A stretch of 64,000 bases of DNA from contig JAJYNP010000260.1 in assembly GCA_021786265.1 (NCBI GenBank), positions 1 to 64,000 of the forward strand. Reading direction: 5' to 3'. Below are positions 58,051-64,000 of this stretch, piece by piece. Below the pieces are notes generated by a model, which had not been told where the DNA came from, did not search any database, and worked only from the letters and a program-made list of their open reading frames with translations. A program made the translations under genes and the position numbers. The DNA comes from Chloroflexota bacterium (lineage in GTDB: Bacteria; Chloroflexota; Limnocylindria; Limnocylindrales; CSP1-4). Each line of letters begins with the position of its first letter. Position 1 is the first letter of the stretch.

Positions 58051-61000
58051 GTGGATGTCTCCAACTTCTCCCCCACCTCCACCAGCCGTGCCAGCGCGTT
58101 GGCGAGGCGCATCTGGCGGGGGGTGCGGCACTGGACGCGGATGAGCTCGGGGCTGGCGACGACGAGGGCGAGGCAGCGCGCGCGGGACGAGGCGACGTTG
58201 AGGCGGTTCAGGCTGTACAGGAACTCCATGCCGCGGGGGGCCTCGGCGGCGGAGCTGGTGGCCATGGAGTAGATCGAGATGGGCGCCTCCTGGCCCTGGA
58301 ACTTGTCGACGGTCCCGACGCGGACGCCGCTGACGCGCGACGCGATCTCGCGGACCTGCGCGTTGTACGGGGTGATCACGAGCGCATCGCCGATGGAGAG
58401 CGGACGAAGCCGCCCGTGAGTGTCGGTGAAGGTGCCGCCAAGCGCCCGTAGATCCGCGAGTAAGTCGGAGATAAGGGAGGCCTCCTCGGCCGACGCGTTC
58501 CGGTTGCCGGCGTGCTCGACCGGTACCCAGCGGATCCCGGTGCCGTCGAGGCGGCCGGGCCCATCCAGGTCCTGCCGCTCGGTCCCCTCCCCCGGCGAGA
58601 GCTTGCCGTCGTAGAAGACCTCCGACGTGTAGCCGCAGATGTCGGGGTGGAGGCGCCAGGTGGACTCGAGCAGGAGGCCGAGGTCCTCGGGCATGGTTCT
58701 CGCGTCGCCGAGCAGGTGCCCGAGCGCCGACCGCTCGGCCCCGGGCGGGTGGCTCCCCTTGAGCGGCTGGTCGAGCTGCTGGGGGTCGCCCAGGAGCACC
58801 AGGCTGTCCGCCGCCGGCGCGACGGCGACCAGGTTCGCGAGCGACACCTGGCCGGCCTCGTCGACGACGAGCAGGTCGAGCGAGCCCGCCATCTCCTCGC
58901 GCGCCCAGGCCCAGGCGGTGGCGCCGGCGACGTCGATCTCGCCGTTCACGAGGGCGTCGCGCAGCGCGCCGTTGTCCTTCAGTGGTCGGGCGGCGTCGCA
59001 AGTCGGATCCTCGTCGGTGGCGGGCTTCTGGCCGATCCGCACGGCCGACCCGCGCACCTCTGCCGCCTTCGCCACCTTGTCGAGCAGGTTCCCGATGACC
59101 TTGTGGCTGTTGGCGGTGACACCGATCCGGCAGCCGTGGTCGACGACGAGGTCCACGATGAGCTCGGCCCCGGCGGTGGTCTTGCCGGAACCGGGCGGCC
59201 CCTGGACGGCGAGGTACGAGTGGTCGAGCGCCGGCGCGAGGCGGCGGAGGGCGTCGGTGGCGTGTTCGCCGGGGAGGCGGAGGGCGGCGGTCGCTCCCCG
59301 GGATGGTGCCTCGCGGCCACGTTCGCCGGCCGCTTCTCCGGGAAGCGCCACGGGGCCGGCCCCCTCCCCCGGCACGAACCGCGGCGGGCGGCGCAGCAGG
59401 ATGTCGCGGACCGCGCGGTACGGCCCCTCTGCGTCGATCCCGTTCCCGGCGACCCACTCCCCGACCCGCAGCAGGCTCTCGCGCTGCTCGGGCGTCCCGA
59501 CGATCTCGCGCGGGACGAGCGAGCGGGGGTGCGGCGCGGTCGCCCGCTTCGGCCCGCGCTTCAGCTCGATCCAGCCCTCGACGTTGTTCACGCCGGCGAC
59601 GGTCCCCGGCGGTGCGCCCGTCGCGGGATCGAACACGTCGGTGCCGGGCTGGATGTCGTGCTCCTGCTCGGGGAACCGGTAGCGGTAGACGAGCGATCGC
59701 TTGTCCGGCCGCGGTTCGCCCTCGAGCCGCAGGCCGCCGAGCGCGTCCCGCTGCTCGATCAGCTCCTCGTCGGTCAGCCGCATCAGCTCGAAGTAGCGCC
59801 ACCAGGCCGACTTGTCCTCGCGACGGTGCCAGGCGAGCAGCTGGGCCAGCAGCCAGCGCGCGCGGTCCTCGTCCGACATGCCCGCCGGGTCGGCGAGCTG
59901 CTCCGGCGGGATGCCAGCGGTCAGCCGCTCCTCCAGCCCTGCCACCCGCGCCAGGTACTCGGACAGCGGCTCCGACGGCTCTTCCGCCCGGGGCGCCGGG
60001 CGCGGCAGGTCGGCCGCGGGGACGCCGATCTTCGCGGCCAGCTCGGGCCGGCGCTCCTCCAGCCAGTCGCGCAGCTTCCAGTTCGACACGCAGTCGTCGC
60101 GGTTGTAGCCGGCGATGCGGGCCAGGATCTCCGGGCCCTGGGCGGCCTCGTCCTCGCCCAGCTCGAGCCAGGTCTCGAACGCGACGATGCTCGACCCTGC
60201 GTCGCGCAGGTCCACCTCGCGCGTCAGCCCGTAGAGCGGCTCGAGCTTCTTGATTGAGTAGCTCTCGACCGACGCGCGGAGCCCCTGGCGGACGGCGCGG
60301 AACAGGTCGACGAAGACGCCGTTGCGCAGCAGGTCGTCCACGGCGTCCTCTCGCGTGTGGTACCGCTCGGAGAGGCGGCCCATGGCGGTCGGCTCGTACG
60401 CCGCGTAGTGGTAGACGTGCAGGTCGGGGTCGCGCGCGCGGCGGTCGACGACGAGGTCGACGAGGCGCTCGAACGCCTGCTTCTCGGCGGCGGGGGTCAC
60501 CTGGCCGTCGCGGTCCAGGGCCCAGATGGCGTGGAAGGCGGGCGCCGGCGCCGGGTGGAGGCCGTTCGGGGACCCGGGGTAGGTCCCGTTCGTGGATGGC
60601 TGCACGGCCGGGGTCACGGGCACGCCGGTCGTCCGTGCGGGCGCCGGCTGAACGTCTGCCAGGAGGCGCGGCGGGTCGGTGGACGGCAGTCCGGGCCGGT
60701 CGCCGGCCGGCAGGCCCTCCGCATCCGCCGCCGGGCTCGTCGGCAGGCCGGGCCAGCGGGGCGCCCCGGGGTCCGCGGGAGGGTGCGGCTCGATGACGCC
60801 GAACAGGTAGTCGACCCCGTCCTCGAACGCGAAGGGGTCTCCCTCGATGTCGAAGAACAGGTCGCCGCGGGACGGCGCGGGCAGGGCAAGGAGGCCGCGG
60901 TCCGGCTCCAGGGTGTCGTCGTCCAGGCGGCTCGGCGGAAGCAGCTCGTACAGGGCGCGGCCGGCGTCCTCGCCCTCGACCTGGATGCGGGCCTGCTCGC

Positions 61001-61985
61001 GCACGACGCGGAGGCCCTCCTCGCCGGCGCCGGAGCGGCGCGGGAGGGGCGGGTCGAGGGGAATGGTGGCGGCGGCCAGGGCACGGCGGGTGGCGACGGG
61101 CGGCTCGTGCTCACGGAGGACCCGGCGCTGCTTCGCCGTGATGTTCGCGACGAGCGAGAGGTCGTCGTGCCGGCGGCGCCAGGTCGCGCACTCCACCTGC
61201 CAGCGGCACACCTCGCAATGCTCGACGGGGTCGGGGCGGGTCGGCGGCGGATACGTGGGCGTGTTGTCGTCCTCGCTCACGAACGCCTCGAAGCGCGCGC
61301 GAACCAGGCGGTAGTAGGCCAGGTAGTCGGCGGTGCGGAGGTGGTCGACCGCGTGCGCGCTCCCGCCGAGGGCGACGTGCATCTGCGCGGGACGGAGGCC
61401 CTGAAGCCGCTCCAGGCAGTCGGTGTAGAGGCAGAGCTGGAGGATCGCGGACGCCTTCGTGTGCCGCGCGAGCTTGGTGTCCCAGGCCTCGTAGCTCCAC
61501 GGGCCGAGGTCGCTGGGGGTCTCGACGCGGCGCAGGAAGTCGGCGAGGCCGAGCCAGCGCGCGCCGGCGCCGGACCGCGCAGCGCCGGGCGCAGCCGCGG
61601 CGCCCGAAGAGGCCGCCTGGCCGGATGGAGCCCCGGCGCGCGAGGCCGCCTGGAAAAACGTTGCCTGGTAGACGACGTCGACGCCGGAGCGCATGGCGGC
61701 CAGGGTCCGGTCAGCCTGGGCGCGGAGCCGGGCGCCGGGGTCCGCGATCGAGTCATCCGGCGCGATCTCGACGATGGTGCGGCCGTCCGCGCGCAACGCC
61801 TCCAGGAAGCGATGTTCGTGTTCCAGGCCGCGCTTCGCGATCCGGTCCAGCTCGGGGTCCGCGCGGTCGGGGCGCTGGGTGAGGCCCGCGACGGCGGCGC
61901 GCTCGAGGTTCGTCAGGTGCTCGCAGGCGAGGAAGCCGACCAGGTCGGTGGCCGAGTAGACGGGCGCGCGGTCGATCAGCTGCAT
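58047..61985 (-). CDS. TM0106-family RecB-like nuclease fused to SF1 helicase
   Basis: This 1312-residue protein starts with a PD-(D/E)XK nuclease domain of the Cas4/RecB type: Cys21 in FLACEHLTNLE and a distal CEVCRWQVEC cluster near residue 260 could hold an Fe-S cluster. An RNase H-like exonuclease segment follows (LFFDIEGDPFAFEDG near 373, YNRDDC near 625). The C-terminal half is a Dna2/UPF1-type SF1 helicase with Walker A QGPPGSGKTTAGAE near 928, Walker B LLVVDEAGQVSL and a final VGTVDKFQGQEAPISIYSM. It probably unwinds and degrades DNA or RNA. Confidence 0.93.
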   Translation of the reverse strand: MQLIDRAPVYSATDLVGFLACEHLTNLERAAVAGLTQRPDRADPELDRIAKRGLEHEHRFLEALRADGRTIVEIAPDDSIADPGARLRAQADRTLAAMRSGVDVVYQATFFQAASRAGAPSGQAASSGAAAAPGAARSGAGARWLGLADFLRRVETPSDLGPWSYEAWDTKLARHTKASAILQLCLYTDCLERLQGLRPAQMHVALGGSAHAVDHLRTADYLAYYRLVRARFEAFVSEDDNTPTYPPPTRPDPVEHCEVCRWQVECATWRRRHDDLSLVANITAKQRRVLREHEPPVATRRALAAATIPLDPPLPRRSGAGEEGLRVVREQARIQVEGEDAGRALYELLPPSRLDDDTLEPDRGLLALPAPSRGDLFFDIEGDPFAFEDGVDYLFGVIEPHPPADPGAPRWPGLPTSPAADAEGLPAGDRPGLPSTDPPRLLADVQPAPARTTGVPVTPAVQPSTNGTYPGSPNGLHPAPAPAFHAIWALDRDGQVTPAAEKQAFERLVDLVVDRRARDPDLHVYHYAAYEPTAMGRLSERYHTREDAVDDLLRNGVFVDLFRAVRQGLRASVESYSIKKLEPLYGLTREVDLRDAGSSIVAFETWLELGEDEAAQGPEILARIAGYNRDDCVSNWKLRDWLEERRPELAAKIGVPAADLPRPAPRAEEPSEPLSEYLARVAGLEERLTAGIPPEQLADPAGMSDEDRARWLLAQLLAWHRREDKSAWWRYFELMRLTDEELIEQRDALGGLRLEGEPRPDKRSLVYRYRFPEQEHDIQPGTDVFDPATGAPPGTVAGVNNVEGWIELKRGPKRATAPHPRSLVPREIVGTPEQRESLLRVGEWVAGNGIDAEGPYRAVRDILLRRPPRFVPGEGAGPVALPGEAAGERGREAPSRGATAALRLPGEHATDALRRLAPALDHSYLAVQGPPGSGKTTAGAELIVDLVVDHGCRIGVTANSHKVIGNLLDKVAKAAEVRGSAVRIGQKPATDEDPTCDAARPLKDNGALRDALVNGEIDVAGATAWAWAREEMAGSLDLLVVDEAGQVSLANLVAVAPAADSLVLLGDPQQLDQPLKGSHPPGAERSALGHLLGDARTMPEDLGLLLESTWRLHPDICGYTSEVFYDGKLSPGEGTERQDLDGPGRLDGTGIRWVPVEHAGNRNASAEEASLISDLLADLRALGGTFTDTHGRLRPLSIGDALVITPYNAQVREIASRVSGVRVGTVDKFQGQEAPISIYSMATSSAAEAPRGMEFLYSLNRLNVASSRARCLALVVASPELIRVQCRTPRQMRLANALARLVEVGEKLETST

Positions 61986-62000
61986 GCGGGGACGCGAGGC

Positions 62001-62375
62001 CTACCGGGAACCGGGGTCGCCACGGCCGCGCGGGCGGGGCGTGGCACGCGGCGGGGCCGAAGCGCGCGGCGGGGGCGTGGCACGCGGCGGGGCCAGGGCA
62101 CGCGGATCGGGCAGGGCACGCGGATCGACGGCCGAGAAGCCGGGGTGCTCGGGGCCGGTCGACTCGAAGGCCGGGCGATCGGGGCCGGAGCCGAAGGGGT
62201 CGGCCGGCTCGTGGTCGCCGGCCTGGCACTGCTGGCAGAGGTCGTCCGGCCAGGTCGCGGTCCGATCGCACCCGCAGGCGCACTCGCACTGGGCCTCGTC
62301 GTCCAGGACGCCGCTTCCGGCCACGAGCACCATACCCTCGACCGAGTCGAGGTCGAACAGGTCGTCGTCCAGCAT
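62001..62375 (-). CDS. Small Cys-rich protein with disordered tail
   Basis: This 124-residue protein has an acidic start (DDDLFDLDSVEGMVLVAGSG) and a Cys cluster CECACGCDRTATWPDDLCQQ followed by CQAGDH, probably one zinc site. The last 55 residues are a Pro/Arg/Ala-rich, low-complexity tail (RALAPPRATPPPRASAPP) encoded by short DNA repeats. A GTG directly before the ATG is an alternative start with a better-spaced GGAGG. It lies 15 bases before the nuclease-helicase gene and is the first gene of that operon. Confidence 0.65.
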   Translation of the reverse strand: MLDDDLFDLDSVEGMVLVAGSGVLDDEAQCECACGCDRTATWPDDLCQQCQAGDHEPADPFGSGPDRPAFESTGPEHPGFSAVDPRALPDPRALAPPRATPPPRASAPPRATPRPRGRGDPGSR

Positions 62376-62848
62376 CACGCGCGGTCCCCTCCCGGGCCCC
62401 TCAACGATCTGAGTCCACACTGTACCGCGCGCTGTGACAGCTAGGCTGGCACGAATTGACGGTTGGTGCCTGCGCGCACCCCTGGCTGCGGCGGGAGGCA
62501 CGCTCCTGGCCGCACAGGGTAGGCGCCGGGCACGGTGGCCGGGCGCCGGGCAGCGCGCAGTACCGGCCGGGACTGGCCACCACGTGGCCGGATTCCCGCG
62601 AGGTGTCGCGTGGGCCGGGTGCGCAGGCTGTCGCCAGCCTTCAGGGTGGCCCTGGGCCCCAATCCCCGCCGGCGCCACGCTCGGCTCGTGCGAGGGGGAC
62701 CGCGCCGGCCCTGTTCCCGGGGTCGATCCGACGGCCGCGGACCCGCCGGAGGGTGCGGCCAGTCGGCATAGGCGTCGCCCCGCGGGAATCTGGCCAACCG
62801 GGCGCCGGCCACAGTGGCTGGGCGCAGGCGTCGTCGGCGCCGCGCCCC
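62376..62848. other. Intergenic stretch without a recognisable gene
   Basis: These 473 GC-rich bases contain open frames on both strands but none with family motifs or a plausible start. The operon promoter is probably in the first 100 bases; the AT-richer patch near 62400-62465 is the best place for it. Confidence 0.4.
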
Positions 62849-63277
62849 TCAGCCCAGGCCGCGAAGCATCGGCCAGAGCGCGGGCCACGACATCGGGAGC
62901 GCCCGGCAGACGAGGATCCCGGCACCCTGCTCCCGGTTGTCCAGCCCGACTCCATTGTTCACGACACCGACGGCCTGGCACGGCCCAAGCAGCGAGGTCC
63001 TGTGTTGCGGGTCCCACTGCCCGACCAGCACCACCACGGTGCGGTCGGCGGGCGGCGGACCCCAGTGCCAGAAGCCGGTGTGCTCCGAGCAACTCGAGGA
63101 AGGCCCGCGCGGCGCAGCTCGAGGGAGCCCCGAGCCGTAGTTGGCGGTCAGGATGACGGCGCGCGACCGGTCCGCGGCCGAGAGCCTCGCCACCGCTCCC
63201 TCGACCGCCGAGACGAGCTCGGGCCAGCCGACCTGCTCGGCCGACACGACGGCCGCGGATCCGAACAGGCCCGCCCG
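62849..63277 (-). pseudogene. C-terminal remnant of a family 39 (ArnT-like) glycosyltransferase
   Basis: The frame encodes AVILTANYGSGLPRAA, SEHTGFWHWGPPPADRTVVV, AVGVVNNGVGLDNREQGAGI and LVCRALPMSWPALWPMLRGL. These match the extracytoplasmic C-terminal domain of GT39-type mannosyl/aminoarabinosyl transferases. The membrane part (about 400 residues) is absent, and no start codon fits the homologous region. It is a 3' relic. Confidence 0.75.
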
Positions 63278-63353
63278 GGGTGGTTTCGCGGCCGCGCGTC
63301 GCGTGCCGTTGTGTCGCCGCGGCACGCGCACGGGGCGACGTTGTCGAGCGGCG

Positions 63354-63509
63354 CTACGCGCGATCAAGCCCCAGGTACAGCCGGACTGCCCGCTCGATCC
63401 GCGCGGCCATGACCACGGCACGCGCAGCTTCGTCCCACGTCGGATCCTCCGTGCGGGTCTTCGCGAGCCAGCGTCGAGCGAGTGTTCGCTGGCGATCAGG
63501 CGGCGGCAT
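63354..63509 (-). CDS. Small helical protein downstream of the MNT gene
   Basis: This 51-residue protein reads PPPDRQRTLARRWLAKTRTE, then TWDEAARAVVMAARIERAVR and LYLGLDRA. The ATG overlaps the end of the nucleotidyltransferase gene by 14 bases, as expected for a toxin-antitoxin partner. It is too short for an intact HEPN or PIN toxin, so it may be truncated or a different small protein. Confidence 0.45.
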   Translation of the reverse strand: MPPPDRQRTLARRWLAKTRTEDPTWDEAARAVVMAARIERAVRLYLGLDRA

Positions 63510-64000
63510 AGATCACCCGGCCTTCTGCCAGCGCCGGCTGGATGACCGTTCCCGGCAGGTCGGCCAGGGACGCTATGTCCTCAGGCGTCGCGACCACGAC
63601 GTCCACGGCGAGCGGAATCCCCGCCAGCGCAGCATGGATCTCAGTCGCAGCGCGGCGCCGGTGCTCGGCATGCGCAATCACGACGAGAAGGTCGACGTCA
63701 CTGTCCGGCCGCGCCTCACCGCGTGCCTGCGAGCCGAAGAGCACGATCCGCTCTGGGTGGAACCGCCGGACGATGCGTCGCTTGATGACGGGCAGCCAGT
63801 GCCTGGCAAGCGGGCTCAGCGGGAGCCGGGCGAATGCCTGCGACCGCCGAGGAGTCGAGCGTGCGCGATAGCCCACCAGCTCCCCCCGGTCCCACAGCCG
63901 ACCGCGTGCCAGACGTGCGACGGGCGGAGGGAAGTCGGGCCGCCGTGCCCAGTCACGAACGAAGTTGGACGGACGGACAGAGAACAACTCGGCCGCCTCG
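63496..64000 (-). CDS. HTH-fused minimal nucleotidyltransferase (partial, enters from window edge)
   Basis: The frame is open to the right edge, so the 5' end is outside the window. The visible N-terminal part (NFVRDWARRPDFPPPVARLA, RGRLWDRGELVGYR) resembles an AlpA/MerR-type HTH, and the preceding residues EAAELFSVRPS support that. The C-terminal half is an MNT domain with the metal motif VLFGSQARGEARPDSDVDLL. It is the antitoxin-like part of an MNT module with an unusual HTH partner domain. Confidence 0.85.
   Translation of the reverse strand, partial: EAAELFSVRPSNFVRDWARRPDFPPPVARLARGRLWDRGELVGYRARSTPRRSQAFARLPLSPLARHWLPVIKRRIVRRFHPERIVLFGSQARGEARPDSDVDLLVVIAHAEHRRRAATEIHAALAGIPLAVDVVVATPEDIASLADLPGTVIQPALAEGRVIYAAA

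Noticed and set aside
62030..62140. GC-rich short repeats as a possible mobile repeat
   Set aside because: They encode the Pro/Arg-rich tail of the Cys-rich protein and are best explained as low-complexity coding sequence.
58512..62444. Large plus-strand frames opposite the nuclease-helicase
   Set aside because: They mirror the helicase gene and have low-complexity Arg/Gly/Ala content without domains.
1..64000. tRNA, rRNA or CRISPR array
   Set aside because: I saw no cloverleaf with a TTCGA-type loop, no rRNA-like sequence and no regularly spaced 25-40 base repeats with unique spacers; the short tandem repeats found have no spacers.
1..64000. Insertion sequence or transposase
   Set aside because: No DDE, tyrosine or serine recombinase motif was seen in any large frame, although the right part looks like an accessory region.

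Overview
The window is a GC-rich (about 70 percent) bacterial chromosome segment with dense coding, frequent GTG and TTG starts and many 4-bp ATGA/GTGA gene overlaps. A complete V/A-type ATPase operon, an F420-type (LLM) oxidoreductase, a remnant of a family 39 glycosyltransferase, a MtrAB-LpqB-like two-component trio and a Tat-exported molybdoenzyme complex together point to an uncultured Chloroflexota lineage (Limnocylindria-like) or, less likely, an actinobacterium. This assignment is an inference from gene content; there is no rRNA or tRNA gene in the window.

Left third (1-20 kb): the end of a probable proline dehydrogenase gene; an unusual ArsR-CRP fusion regulator; a small ferredoxin; a NarL-type sensor/response-regulator pair; then a six-gene operon (3909-11407) for a Tat-exported molybdopterin oxidoreductase, its four-cluster Fe-S subunit, an NrfD-type membrane subunit, a TorD-like chaperone, a multi-ferredoxin accessory protein and MoaA, which makes the molybdenum cofactor precursor. 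An amidase, an OmpR-type two-component system with a downstream GerMN lipoprotein, a DUF5671-like membrane protein pair and a LuxR-type regulator broken by a 17-bp tandem duplication follow.

Middle (20-36 kb): a nine-gene V/A-ATPase operon on the minus strand (order G/H-I-K-E-C-F-A-B-D) preceded by two tandem copies of a 17-bp dyad that recurs upstream of a hydrolase gene at 48 kb; a three-gene carbohydrate operon (GT4 glycosyltransferase, six-hairpin glycosidase-like protein, GH130 phosphorylase); a cold-shock protein with a strong hairpin after it; and single-gene housekeeping or stress functions (VOC, LLM, DGPF, alpha/beta hydrolase).

Right part (36-64 kb): an accessory region with many toxin-antitoxin modules (RHH-PIN, Phd-PIN, MNT-HEPN, AbrB-PIN, Phd-RelE, XRE-nucleotidyltransferase, and an MNT gene cut by the window edge), several with a palindromic operator at the antitoxin start. 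Mixed in are broken genes (relE, HEPN, MBL hydrolase, GT39), an ABC exporter with a ChrB/PaaX-like protein, two DinB-like proteins and an Imm5-like protein. The most interesting block is 54.3-62.4 kb: a low-GC STAND/NACHT-like ATPase gene that converges on a three-gene operon of a small Cys-rich protein, a 1312-residue TM0106-type nuclease-helicase and an HNH endonuclease. I read this as a candidate defence locus; no experimental system is recognised.
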